Positions 1-5,956 of a stretch of DNA of 39,399 nucleotides are shown piece after piece. Both the position numbers and the translations under genes were made by a program. The notes under the pieces are model-generated. The model did not search any database. It was not told the DNA's origin and worked only from the letters and a program-made list of their open reading frames with translations. Numbering within the stretch: position 1 is the stretch's first letter; each line of letters starts with the position of its first letter. Origin of the DNA: an uncultured Candidatus Woesearchaeota archaeon (lineage in GTDB: Archaea > Nanobdellota > Nanobdellia > Woesearchaeales > B29-G15). Where the stretch lies: NCBI GenBank assembly GCA_903915225.1, contig CAIWSB010000048.1, positions 1 through 39,399 on the forward strand, read 5' to 3'.

Positions 1-484
1 AATCATACTTTATTAGTATCCATTGAAATCCGTTAGTAGCAATCCCGTAATCAGCTACAGATTTTCTGTTTAGAATCCAATCTTTAACTTGGGCCATACC
101 CGTATCTTTAGAATACAAATCTGTATTCAAAGGTTTGGCTTCGCATAATATGGGTGTAGCCTCTATAACCAGTTTATAATCGCTTACTTTGCGTTTGGTG
201 GCCCACGCTACACCTGTTTCAGACTTAATATCTCGTTCAGAATATCCTAAAAAAATGAAAATTTTTTCTATGATATTTTTTCTAGTATAAGCCTCAGGTG
301 ATTCATTATCCTTTAATCTATCGCGAGTTAATGGTTCTCTTTTTAAGAATATATTATCGAGCTCCTCTTTCGATTTAACATCTGAGGATAAGTGTTTCAC
401 AATTTCGTCTACAATCTGTAAGAACTTTGAAAATTCTTTTTTATACGTTTGCGTAAGGCTTAAGTGGCCAAATTTGAGTTGCAT
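1..484 (-). CDS. N-terminal part of a restriction-type nuclease (type IIG or HsdR-like), cut by the window edge
   Basis: This ORF is absent from the supplied track because it is open at the left edge. Reading the minus strand from ATG at 484 gives about 161 codons beginning MQLKFGHLSLTQTYKKEF. A PD-(D/E)XK-like nuclease signature is visible: a D in VSDYKLVIEA followed by CEAK (D-x(n)-E-x-K). It is followed by QVKDWILNRKSVADYGIATNGFQW, the usual 'gi.TNG..W' strand of the nuclease domain in type IIG enzymes and HsdR-like proteins. In type IIG enzymes a DNA methyltransferase domain would follow, but that part lies outside the window. A box A (511-520, minus) is placed for a nearly leaderless transcript. 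It sits in the AT-rich integrated segment, which fits a mobile restriction system. Nuclease fold: likely. Exact class: uncertain. Confidence 0.6.
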   Translation of the reverse strand, partial: MQLKFGHLSLTQTYKKEFSKFLQIVDEIVKHLSSDVKSKEELDNIFLKREPLTRDRLKDNESPEAYTRKNIIEKIFIFLGYSERDIKSETGVAWATKRKVSDYKLVIEATPILCEAKPLNTDLYSKDTGMAQVKDWILNRKSVADYGIATNGFQWILIKYD

Positions 485-510
485 TTTGTTTTTCTAAAAA
501 TTTCTCCAAT

Positions 511-520
511 ATTTAAAAAT
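511..520 (-). promoter_or_regulatory. Box A (TATA element) for the restriction-type gene
   Basis: On the minus strand the sequence reads ATTTTTAAAT. Its centre is about 31 nt before the ATG at 484, so transcription would start a few bases before the start codon. Confidence 0.4.
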
Positions 521-619
521 ATCTATGATAACTTAACAAACCTTCGTTAATAAGATTGTTTGAGGGTATCGTCGTGTTCAGTGTTACCTTTTAACTTTTA
601 AGTAGATAATTTCGAAAGA

Positions 620-627
620 TTTATATT
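620..627 (+). promoter_or_regulatory. Box A for the lipoprotein gene
   Basis: The sequence TTTATATT is centred about 28 nt before the ATG at 652. This is the spacing expected for a leaderless archaeal mRNA. Confidence 0.5.
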
Positions 628-651
628 ATCGACATCTATTTCCAGATATTA

Positions 652-1455
652 ATGGAAAACGTCAATATCCGATTTCTCTTCTCAATTCTTCTTTTATTGT
701 CTCTATCCCCCCTTTTTGGATGCACGACAAAATCCTGCCAGAGTGGATTTGAAACGTGTGGCGGTAAGTGTATGAGTTGTGGTCAAGGAAATAAACTCTG
801 TTGCCAATCTCTATCTAATAACTGGTGCTGCCCTCAAGATACTACTTGCGGATACAATTTCGGGGCTTGTTTAAGGGGGACTTTAACCTCAACTTCTCAA
901 TCTAATGCGAAGGGAGGAATTTCCTCTGGAGAAAGTAACCAGGAAAGAGCTGCCCAAGGTTTTGCAATTGCTTGGCAACAAGAAGATTACGGAACAGTCT
1001 ATAATTATTTCATACCTGGACTCCAAGCAAGAAGAACTAAAGAAGATTTTATTACTTTCGCCACAACATCAGCTGCGATGAATGGTAAATTTAATCTAAT
1101 CTATGATAAAGTTGTAATTCAAAACAAAGATTTGGCTTATGCTTATTTTACAATGTCTTTTATAAAATCAGGCAATGACGTTAAGACTCCAGGGATTACG
1201 CTGAGATTAATAAATGGAAACTGGCAAATAGATGGATTTGCAAATTATTTCTTTGCAGATTGTGTCGTAGAGGATTGTAAACAGTGGGCTCATGATAGAT
1301 TTTATCTGGGATGGGTTCAAAAATGTTTTGAGGATTATTCGGGAGCTCTTACTTACTCTCAGTGCGAGAGTAGCGTGACAAACGCGTATTTTACAGATAT
1401 GGAAAGTCATTTAACATGTGATAAATCAAGTTTTTATGGTTGTAAGTACACTTAA
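652..1455 (+). CDS. Cysteine-rich lipoprotein with an NTF2-like domain
   Basis: 267 aa. Residues 7-24 form a hydrophobic signal sequence ending in a lipobox-like LFGC, so the mature protein should be lipid-anchored outside the cell. Residues about 28-75 are very cysteine-rich (CQSGFETCGGKCMSCGQ, LCC, WCC), suggesting a small disulfide-bonded knot. Residues about 95-200 (ERAAQGFAIAWQQEDYGTVYNYF...) resemble the NTF2/SnoaL-like fold seen in extracytoplasmic lipoproteins, and the C-terminus has four more cysteines. No catalytic residues are recognised. It is monocistronic, with a box A placed for a leaderless message. It converges on the small minus-strand genes of the integrated element and is as AT-rich as they are, so it is probably cargo. 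The NTF2 assignment comes from pattern only. Confidence 0.75.
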   Translation: MENVNIRFLFSILLLLSLSPLFGCTTKSCQSGFETCGGKCMSCGQGNKLCCQSLSNNWCCPQDTTCGYNFGACLRGTLTSTSQSNAKGGISSGESNQERAAQGFAIAWQQEDYGTVYNYFIPGLQARRTKEDFITFATTSAAMNGKFNLIYDKVVIQNKDLAYAYFTMSFIKSGNDVKTPGITLRLINGNWQIDGFANYFFADCVVEDCKQWAHDRFYLGWVQKCFEDYSGALTYSQCESSVTNAYFTDMESHLTCDKSSFYGCKYT

Positions 1456-1628
1456 TCATAGCCAATTATAAGCCCCCCCTCCTGATTAAACAACTTTAAA
1501 GATGCGTAACCATCAAAATGTCTGACATTTGGAGCCAATTCCGTGACAAATTGAGCTGATTTTACTGTTAATACACTCTTCTGGCTATCGGGTTTGATTG
1601 GCGCTTTCTCATGAATACGACGTCCCAA
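1452..1628 (-). CDS. Possible small protein overlapping the RHH gene, or its frameshifted C-terminus
   Basis: This frame is too short for the ORF track. From a TTG at 1628 it encodes 58 residues ending ...FVTELAPNVRHFDGYASLKLFNQEGGLIIGYD. The composition is protein-like and, apart from the start, unlike a random frame. It overlaps the end of the RHH gene in another frame. Either it is a separate small gene (no Shine-Dalgarno seen), or the RHH gene has lost its original C-terminus by a frameshift near 1605-1620. A 14-bp repeat encodes FVTE both here and in the RHH frame. Confidence 0.3.
   Translation of the reverse strand: MGRRIHEKAPIKPDSQKSVLTVKSAQFVTELAPNVRHFDGYASLKLFNQEGGLIIGYD
1516..1530. 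repeat. 15-bp perfect dyad AAATGTC-T-GACATTT
   Basis: A perfect inverted repeat of 7 bp around one base lies just downstream of the RHH stop and inside the small overlapping ORF. It could be a protein-binding site or coincidental. Confidence 0.3.
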
Positions 1629-1786
1629 TCTTTGCTTACAAGTGCTTCCGTGACAAATTCTATGTGTTTTAGAGCAGTTTCAACGCCAAATTTCACAACT
1701 TTACTCATATCCTCCTCATTCAGATACTTGGCTAACATAGCTAACTTCAACTCTTCTACTTCATTAAACCTTATCGTCCTTCTCAT
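1568..1786 (-). CDS. Small ribbon-helix-helix-like DNA-binding protein
   Basis: 72 aa from the ATG at 1786. The track ORF starts 7 codons earlier, but GGTGAT lies just before the MRRTIRF start and decides it. MRRTIRFNEVEELKLAMLAKYLNEEDMSKVVKFGVETAL has the expected plan: a short basic strand followed by two helices, as in CopG/Arc-type RHH proteins. Such proteins bind DNA as dimers and commonly repress plasmid, virus or toxin-antitoxin operons. Here it sits downstream of the integrase gene on the same strand, fitting a regulator of the integrated element. The C-terminal tail (VVFMRKRQSNPIARRVY) looks unlike the rest. Another frame just past it continues as a plausible protein, so a frameshifted tail is possible. 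Confidence 0.6.
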   Translation of the reverse strand: MRRTIRFNEVEELKLAMLAKYLNEEDMSKVVKFGVETALKHIEFVTEALVSKDWDVVFMRKRQSNPIARRVY

Positions 1787-1819
1787 GCATATCACCAACA
1801 TCCACATTTATGCTTATCA

Positions 1820-1846
1820 TTATAGTTAAACTACTCCAATAGAGTA
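1820..1846 (-). promoter_or_regulatory. Promoter/operator region of the RHH gene
   Basis: On the minus strand a weak TATA-like GTTTAACTATAATG precedes the gene. Immediately upstream is the inverted repeat TACTC-CAATA-GAGTA (1832-1846). A dyad next to a box A is a typical place for autorepression, but the binding protein is inferred. Confidence 0.3.
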
Positions 1847-1903
1847 AGGTTTGGAATAGTCTAATTGTCTGTTTTTGGCCATTATATTGGTGTGCCTAAC
1901 ATT

Positions 1904-2860
1904 TCAGTCACCCTCCTTGGAAATATTGTTGTTATGGAGCATATTCTCTAATACTGGCACAAGCTTTTCATACCAGAATGACGCCTGTTGGGATTTGGCT
2001 AAGTAGTGGTTAGCTGAGATGGATTGGCTAGCCCTACCCTGTATGAAATCTGCCACTGATTCCGGGACATTATTGTATAGCATGAGGTTATAGTGCCATT
2101 TCCTGAGGTATTTGAGAGAGAAGGTACACCCTTTTTTGTGGAATTTCTGACGAAGACTATCGTAAGAGCTATTTACTGGCTGAAGCAGACGAAACACAAA
2201 CAATGGAATGTATATGTTATTGATATTCTTGGTATTCCTTAATAGGCTAACATTAGAGTAAGCATAATTGCCATTTATAGTGAATTTATGGCTTTGTAAG
2301 TCTTTTAGCAGCGTTAGGCACTCTATATAGCGTATTCCAGATGTAGCAAGCACAAGGTATACAAGAGAATACTTGGGTACAGAAGCCACTTTTCTATAAT
2401 TGGCGATAACCTCTTCATTACTTGGCACAAAGAAATCTTTCCTGCTTTTAGAAATCTTAAGCACACTTCTGTATTTGGTTATAATGGGTTCTGGCAACAA
2501 TTCAAGCTTTTCACAGTAACGAAGGTATACTCTTGCAGTGTTGGTTAAAGCGTGTACACCATGTGTTTGTTGTTGTATGTATCTTTCAAGCTCTTGTGGG
2601 CTTTTGAAGCGCTTACCGCGTAAATGCCTGTTAAAATAAGACCTAAGGTGAGACACATGATTAGGGATGAACCCTTGGTAAGTAATCCATTCTAAGAAAT
2701 CTTCATTTATGCGAAAAATATGCGCATGTTTTACACCATAATCGTGATTTATTGACGAGAAATCAGAAAAAGCAGATGTGGGGAAAGGGATTCGAACCCT
2801 CGTAGGCACTAAGCCAACAGATCTTGAGTCTGTCCCGTTTGACCGCTCCGGCATCCCCAC
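1904..2860 (-). CDS. Archaeal tyrosine recombinase (integrase), ORF fused to the tRNA-Leu gene
   Basis: 318 codons as an open frame. The core-binding domain (about residues 50-140) is followed by a catalytic domain of the archaeal phage-integrase type. It has Arg177 in SGIRYIE, LRKW around 253 with a following GRAS, and the nucleophile candidate Tyr286 in ANHYL. The first 28 codons are the tRNA-Leu sequence itself, starting from GTG at 2860. The chromosomal ORF therefore begins inside the tRNA, and no ATG, GTG or TTG start is evident soon after the tRNA end. This matches SSV-type elements, in which the attachment core lies in the 5' part of int and integration splits the gene. On that reading this is int(C), and the real N-terminus would be at the far end of the element. 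Catalytic identity is strong; the true start is uncertain. Confidence 0.8.
   Translation of the reverse strand: MGMPERSNGTDSRSVGLVPTRVRIPFPTSAFSDFSSINHDYGVKHAHIFRINEDFLEWITYQGFIPNHVSHLRSYFNRHLRGKRFKSPQELERYIQQQTHGVHALTNTARVYLRYCEKLELLPEPIITKYRSVLKISKSRKDFFVPSNEEVIANYRKVASVPKYSLVYLVLATSGIRYIECLTLLKDLQSHKFTINGNYAYSNVSLLRNTKNINNIYIPLFVFRLLQPVNSSYDSLRQKFHKKGCTFSLKYLRKWHYNLMLYNNVPESVADFIQGRASQSISANHYLAKSQQASFWYEKLVPVLENMLHNNNISKEGD
2777..2860 (-). tRNA. tRNA-Leu (anticodon CAA)
   Basis: The minus strand folds as a type II tRNA. The acceptor stem is GTGGGGA/TCCCCAC with discriminator A. The D stem is CCG/CGG. The anticodon stem ACAGA/TCTGT carries loop CTCAAGA (anticodon CAA). A long variable arm follows, then T stem GAGGG/CCCTT with loop TTCGAAT. 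The CCA end is not encoded. The long variable arm and the A discriminator agree with leucine. The 3' half is the likely integration site of the element to the left. Confidence 0.95.
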
Positions 2861-2884
2861 GTAACTGGCACAGAAATAAGGGGA

Positions 2885-2896
2885 ATTTAAAAAGGT
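2885..2896 (-). promoter_or_regulatory. Box A for tRNA-Leu
   Basis: On the minus strand CCTTTTTAAATT is centred about 30 nt before the 5' end of the tRNA, the spacing expected for an archaeal promoter. Confidence 0.5.
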
Positions 2897-2948
2897 TGCG
2901 AGTAGAATAATTCCAATAAAAAATTTTAGGTGAGACTGCTTCCTGGCC

Positions 2949-2986
2949 AGTACTTCTAGGTACCTTAGTGGTACTCAAAAGTACTT
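2949..2986. repeat. Four helically phased GTAC motifs
   Basis: GTAC occurs at 2950, 2960, 2971 and 2981, steps of 10, 11 and 10 bp, each in the context (A/G)GTAC(T/C). This places the motifs on one face of the helix, 55-95 bp upstream of the tRNA-Leu box A. The surrounding stretch, 2861-3104, contains no credible gene. Confidence 0.5.
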
Positions 2987-3104
2987 GGAATTTTGATTTC
3001 TGGTCGAGAAATTTTTGGTTTACAAAAACTAAGTTTTAACAAGTTAATAACTGGATTTTCTAAGTTGTACCCTATTTACATCAAGAATATTGGAAAAAGA
3101 ATTA

Positions 3105-3500
3105 TCACAGCTCGGTTATCTGCTTCTCAATTGCCTCAATCTGGCGCTCGATTGCAGCAATCTCGCTCGGGCTTTTCTTTTCATCAGGGTGGCCCTTTTT
3201 CATGTGCGCACCCAGCATCTTCTCAGTCTTGAATGTCTGCCCGCAGATGGTGCACTGCAGCAGCTGCGACTTGAACCCAACTTTATCCATGTCCAGGGAA
3301 GGCATGTGGGCAATTACCCCCTTAACCTCGTCTGGCAATATCTCCAGCTGCTTGTCCAGGCCCGTAAGCTTTTCCTTAACCTTCGCTCTGGTGTCAGAAT
3401 CTGTCTCGCACTTTTTCAGGCTGTTCAGGGAATTAATCTTGGAAACCAAGATTGCCTTCCGTAGTTCGTTCGGCTCAGTGATTTTAATGAATATGCTCAT
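3105..3500 (-). CDS. Small C2H2 zinc-finger protein with coiled coil
   Basis: 131 aa from ATG at 3500, one base after the stop of the upstream gene. The longer track start would overlap that gene. The N-terminal 80 residues are helical and charged. Residues about 83-105 (LQCTICGQTFKTEKMLGAHMKKGH) form a classical C-x2-C-x12-H-x4-H zinc finger. The last 30 residues (PSEIAAIERQIEAIEKQITEL) are a heptad-like coiled coil. Single C2H2 fingers of this kind occur in archaea and may bind nucleic acid or protein. It is the last gene of a three-gene operon of unknown function. The shared coiled-coil content of all three products suggests they interact, but this is inference. Confidence 0.7.
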   Translation of the reverse strand: MSIFIKITEPNELRKAILVSKINSLNSLKKCETDSDTRAKVKEKLTGLDKQLEILPDEVKGVIAHMPSLDMDKVGFKSQLLQCTICGQTFKTEKMLGAHMKKGHPDEKKSPSEIAAIERQIEAIEKQITEL

Positions 3501-3501
3501 T

Positions 3502-3726
3502 TTAGGCCTGCTTTGACATTGTTTCTGTAATGAACTCAACCTTCTGGCTCATGGTCTCAAGCTCCTTGTCCCAGTCCAAAATCTCAGCATCCTCATCCCT
3601 CTTCAGGTCTTTTATCAAGGCAAGCTGCTCCCTGGCCTTCTGGAGATGCTGGTTCAAGGTCTTCACCTTGGAAATAATCTTCTCGTAATCATCAACTTTG
3701 ATAAAAACAGTCTTATCCTCAGCCAT
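3502..3726 (-). CDS. Small coiled-coil protein of unknown function
   Basis: 74 aa from the ATG at 3726. The longer track start is a GTG lying inside the Shine-Dalgarno GAGGTG, which itself overlaps the stop of the upstream gene. The sequence MAEDKTVFIKVDDYEKIISKVKTLNQHLQKAREQLALIKDLKRDEDAEILDWDKELETMSQKVEFITETM is acidic and almost wholly helical, with a repeated hydrophobic spacing. I do not recognise a family. Tight coupling to both neighbours indicates a shared complex or process. Confidence 0.65.
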   Translation of the reverse strand: MAEDKTVFIKVDDYEKIISKVKTLNQHLQKAREQLALIKDLKRDEDAEILDWDKELETMSQKVEFITETMSKQA

Positions 3727-3731
3727 CAAAT

Positions 3732-4385
3732 TCACCTCTTGAATGCAATCTTGTCTATCTCTTCTAGTGTCTCAAAAATTGTTTTGAGCTCCTTGCGGAA
3801 TTCCCCAACAGCGGCCTGCCTCTGCTCATCAAGGCGGGAAAGCTTGCCTGAATGCTTGCTCCCTGAAACGCTGGTTTGGACTTCCTTTAGGTTCTTCATT
3901 ATGTGCATGAACGCGAATTCCCTGATATACTCCTGCCCGCTGCTCACATAGGTGAGCTGGACAGGCTCAGAAATTACTGGAAAATGAGGTTTTGTCTCGA
4001 CAGGCTCTGGATTCTTCAGCTTAGAGGTCTCTATCTTTTGGAAGCTAATGTCACTAATGTTGACATCCCCCCACTCAGGCTCAGTTTCTCCCGGAACCTC
4101 ATCCAGGGTTTCTTGTCCTTGAGGTGGAGGGACAACCTTGGATTTGGGGCGAGGTATTGGCGGGGTTGGAACTGAAACCCTTGGACTGCCCTCTACTCCT
4201 TCTGGTATCTCCAGGTCTGGTAATTCTGGAATCTCTTCATCGAAGTCTGTCACCTTGGGAGGCGGGACAATCTCTTCAGAATACGGTGCACCCAGGTTTC
4301 CCATGGGTGGCGGGGGAAGTGTCTTTTGCTGTCTCTGTTGGCTGCTCTTGCTAAAGACCCCTTTAACTGTATCTAGGAAACCCAT
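3732..4385 (-). CDS. Proline-rich, largely disordered protein with N-terminal amphipathic helix
   Basis: 217 aa. It starts MGFLDTVKGVFSK, a short amphipathic helix like the membrane-targeting ends of some division or secretion proteins. About 110 residues rich in Pro, Glu and Val follow (LPPPPMGN, IVPPPKVTDFDEEIPELPDLEIPE, VPTPPIPRPKSKVVPPPQG), probably unstructured. The C-terminal 80 residues are charged and helical. Shine-Dalgarno GAGGTG precedes the ATG and a box A lies near 4427. It is the first gene of a three-gene operon. I do not recognise the family. A role as a membrane-tethered scaffold is only a guess from architecture. Confidence 0.65.
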   Translation of the reverse strand: MGFLDTVKGVFSKSSQQRQQKTLPPPPMGNLGAPYSEEIVPPPKVTDFDEEIPELPDLEIPEGVEGSPRVSVPTPPIPRPKSKVVPPPQGQETLDEVPGETEPEWGDVNISDISFQKIETSKLKNPEPVETKPHFPVISEPVQLTYVSSGQEYIREFAFMHIMKNLKEVQTSVSGSKHSGKLSRLDEQRQAAVGEFRKELKTIFETLEEIDKIAFKR

Positions 4386-4420
4386 CGAGACACCTCTTTT
4401 TTAATAAGAGTTAGAATACT

Positions 4421-4432
4421 TCCTATTAAAAG
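4421..4432 (-). promoter_or_regulatory. Box A for the three-gene operon
   Basis: On the minus strand AACTTTTAATAG predicts a start near 4402, leaving a leader of about 17 nt that contains the GAGGTG ribosome-binding site. Confidence 0.45.
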
Positions 4433-4532
4433 TTTTTGTCCCACTATAAAATGGTGAACAGATTTTCCAACCCAGTAGTATACGAATTCCCCGTCGGAGA
4501 TGAAGAAAAATAAAGATAAGAAATTATTGATG

Positions 4533-4625
4533 GCAGCAACAATAATGGCGGCCGTCGTCGCTAAAGCTCCTCCAGGGACACCCCGTAGGGGGCATCCCCC
4601 GTCCCTGCGGCACCATTGTTGCTGC
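4533..4625 (-). ncRNA. Palindromic structured element, copy A
   Basis: 93 nt bounded by GCAGCAACAAT / ATTGTTGCTGC. On the minus strand, inside a GGTGCCGC / GGCCGCC region, an inner stem AGGGAC / GTCCCT encloses GGGGGATGCCCCC and ACGGGGT. This is followed by GGAGGAGC..TAGCGACGACG. The same arrangement recurs at 9230 and 29676. A TATA element centred at about 4654 would start a minus-strand transcript near 4628, almost exactly at the 5' end of this copy. It lies 147 nt upstream of the operon starting at 4385, in the same orientation. Apart from this element and the promoters, nothing is seen in 4386-4680. It could be an RNA gene or a mobile palindrome. Confidence 0.55.
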
Positions 4626-4647
4626 TCGCTGTTTTTATCACGCAACA

Positions 4648-4660
4648 AAATTTATATAGT
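4648..4660. promoter_or_regulatory. Shared TATA element between copy A and the UPF0200-like gene
   Basis: AAATTTATATAGT is centred about 27 nt before the ATG at 4681, which makes that mRNA leaderless. Its complement ACTATATAAATTT is spaced equally well for a minus-strand start at the edge of element A. Confidence 0.5.
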
Positions 4661-4680
4661 TTGGACAAAGAGGTTTTAGC

Positions 4681-5250
4681 ATGGTTGGGGTGGCTATTGC
4701 ACTTGTCGGCATGACGCTTGCCGGAAAGACAGAGGTATCCAATTTTCTGAGGTCCAGGGATTTTAGGTATATCCGCCTGGGGGCAATTACCGAGAAAAAA
4801 CTGATAGAAGCCGGACTTGAAAACACAGAAGCCACAAACCAAATCATGAGGAAAAAGCTCCGCGAGGAATACGGCATGGATGCCTATGCAAAGCTCAACT
4901 TCCCCGAGATTGAAGTGATGCTCAAAAAAGGGGATGTTGTCATTGACAACATGATGTCCTGGTCAGAATACAAATATTTCAAGGCAAAAATAAAAAAATT
5001 CTTTACAGTTGCAGTCTACGCCCCACCCAAGATAAGGTATCTACGGGCTGAGACCAGGGAAGAGCGCTCCACAAAGGATTTTTTCAAGAAGAACACGCCC
5101 GCAGAGCGCGATTACTCGGAGATTGAGAACCTTGAAAAAGGGGGCCCGATTGCAATGGCCGATTATACAATTAACAACAGCGAGCAAGGCAAAGCAAGGC
5201 TGCAGGAAGAGCTTGATAAATTCTGGAAGTGGTTTGAACATGAGGCCTGA
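4681..5250 (+). CDS. UPF0200-like P-loop nucleotide kinase family protein
   Basis: 189 aa. The P-loop is near the N-terminus (ALVGMTLAGKTEV, G-x4-GKT, residues about 7-19). The C-terminal part has ETREERSTKDFFKKN, ERDYSEI and the family-like IAMADYTINN. These features match the archaeal UPF0200 group, distant relatives of dephospho-CoA and adenylate kinases whose substrate is not established. The loop GMTLAG differs from the commoner GxPGSG. The box A at 4650 predicts a leaderless mRNA. The next gene, a dCMP deaminase, overlaps it by 11 nt, so the two are cotranscribed. This hints at a nucleotide-related role. Confidence 0.75.
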   Translation: MVGVAIALVGMTLAGKTEVSNFLRSRDFRYIRLGAITEKKLIEAGLENTEATNQIMRKKLREEYGMDAYAKLNFPEIEVMLKKGDVVIDNMMSWSEYKYFKAKIKKFFTVAVYAPPKIRYLRAETREERSTKDFFKKNTPAERDYSEIENLEKGGPIAMADYTINNSEQGKARLQEELDKFWKWFEHEA

Positions 5251-5713
5251 TTGGGACGCCTACTTTATGGGCATTGTTAATGAGGTTGCAAAGCGCGCAA
5301 CCTGCGACCGCGGCATGTCTGGGTGCGTCATTGTCAAGGAAAAGCAGATACTCACAACGGGCTATGTGGGATCTGCGGCAGGGATGCCCCACTGCGATGA
5401 GGCCGGGCACCAGCTCAAGCAGACCACGCATGATGACGGGAAAACCTCAACGCACTGCGTGAGGACAGTGCATGCAGAGCAGAATGCAATCTGCCAGGCA
5501 GCAAAATTTGGAATCGCACTGAGGGATTCAACGTTGTACTGCAGCATGACGCCGTGCTACACCTGCGCAAAAATGATTGTTAACGCGGGCATCAAGCGCG
5601 TGGTTTGCCAAAAACGTTATCATGTTGACAAGGACACAGAAGAGCTGTTTCTAAAGGCAGGGGTTTCGCTGGAAATCAAGAGCAATGAGGTCCAGCAATA
5701 CGAGAACCAGTGA
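5240..5713 (+). CDS. Deoxycytidylate (dCMP) deaminase
   Basis: 157 aa from ATG at 5240 (MRPDWDAYFMGIVNEVAKRATCDR). The longer track ORF reads back through the upstream gene. The zinc site of the cytidine/dCMP deaminase fold is complete: HAE in TVHAEQNAI (zinc His and catalytic Glu) and PCYTC in MTPCYTCAKMI. Residues RATCDR near the start and the SAAGMPHCDEAGH segment are typical of dCMP deaminases, which convert dCMP to dUMP for thymidylate synthesis. The length is normal for the family. The start overlaps the upstream gene by 11 nt, so translation is probably coupled. Confidence 0.9.
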   Translation: MRPDWDAYFMGIVNEVAKRATCDRGMSGCVIVKEKQILTTGYVGSAAGMPHCDEAGHQLKQTTHDDGKTSTHCVRTVHAEQNAICQAAKFGIALRDSTLYCSMTPCYTCAKMIVNAGIKRVVCQKRYHVDKDTEELFLKAGVSLEIKSNEVQQYENQ

Positions 5714-5742
5714 CTGAAAAATATACTTTTCACCATCAATTA

Positions 5743-5752
5743 ATTTAAATAA
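5743..5752 (+). promoter_or_regulatory. Box A for the candidate RNA gene
   Basis: ATTTAAATAA follows the dCMP deaminase stop and predicts transcription from about 5774, some 20 nt before the stem of the candidate RNA. No protein start lies close downstream. Confidence 0.4.
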
Positions 5753-5794
5753 GAGTGTGGGGATTATAGTTATCTTCTAAAAAGAGAGTGAGAG

Positions 5795-5898
5795 GGTTCT
5801 CGCTGGGGCTTGGGTCCTGGCTAGGGCGCGGTGGTTGCTCCTGGGCATCGTTCTGATTGGAGTGACTTGCTTTGGCCCAGCCCCGCGAGGCCACATCA
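5795..5898 (+). ncRNA. Candidate structured RNA (possibly H/ACA-like)
   Basis: The gap 5714-5956 has no credible ORF but folds strongly. CTCGC-t-GGGGCT-t-GGG pairs with CCC-AGCCCC-GCGAG, extended by GG/CC. Inside, GTTGCTCC pairs with GGAGTGAC (two G-U pairs), and CCT-GGCT-AGG can form a small hairpin. ACA follows the closing stem directly and then TCA, as in the box of H/ACA guide RNAs. CTGATTGGAGTGA in the inner loop resembles a kink-turn. A box A lies upstream and a T5 run (5911-5915) downstream. It is not a tRNA or 5S rRNA. RNA gene: fairly likely. H/ACA class: tentative. Confidence 0.45.
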
Positions 5899-5925
5899 AA
5901 TCTTCTCCGGTTTTTGCATATGAGT

Positions 5926-5935
5926 TAATTTAAAG
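5926..5935 (+). promoter_or_regulatory. Box A for the small surface protein gene
   Basis: TAATTTAAAG is centred about 26 nt before the ATG at 5957, predicting a leaderless mRNA. Confidence 0.5.
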
Positions 5936-5956
5936 CCCGCCATTAATTTTGGCCCA

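Noticed and set aside
2763-2978. Track ORF across tRNA-Leu on the minus strand
   Set aside because: It is a shadow frame through the tRNA and its promoter, without protein-like features.
3090-3464. Plus-strand ORFs opposite the zinc-finger gene
   Set aside because: They are antisense shadows. The minus-strand frame has a zinc finger, a coupled start and operon context.
4373-4648. Track ORF MLRDKNSEQQQWCRR... as a protein gene
   Set aside because: It is the translation of element A extended through the promoter of the proline-rich gene, with no family resemblance outside the element.
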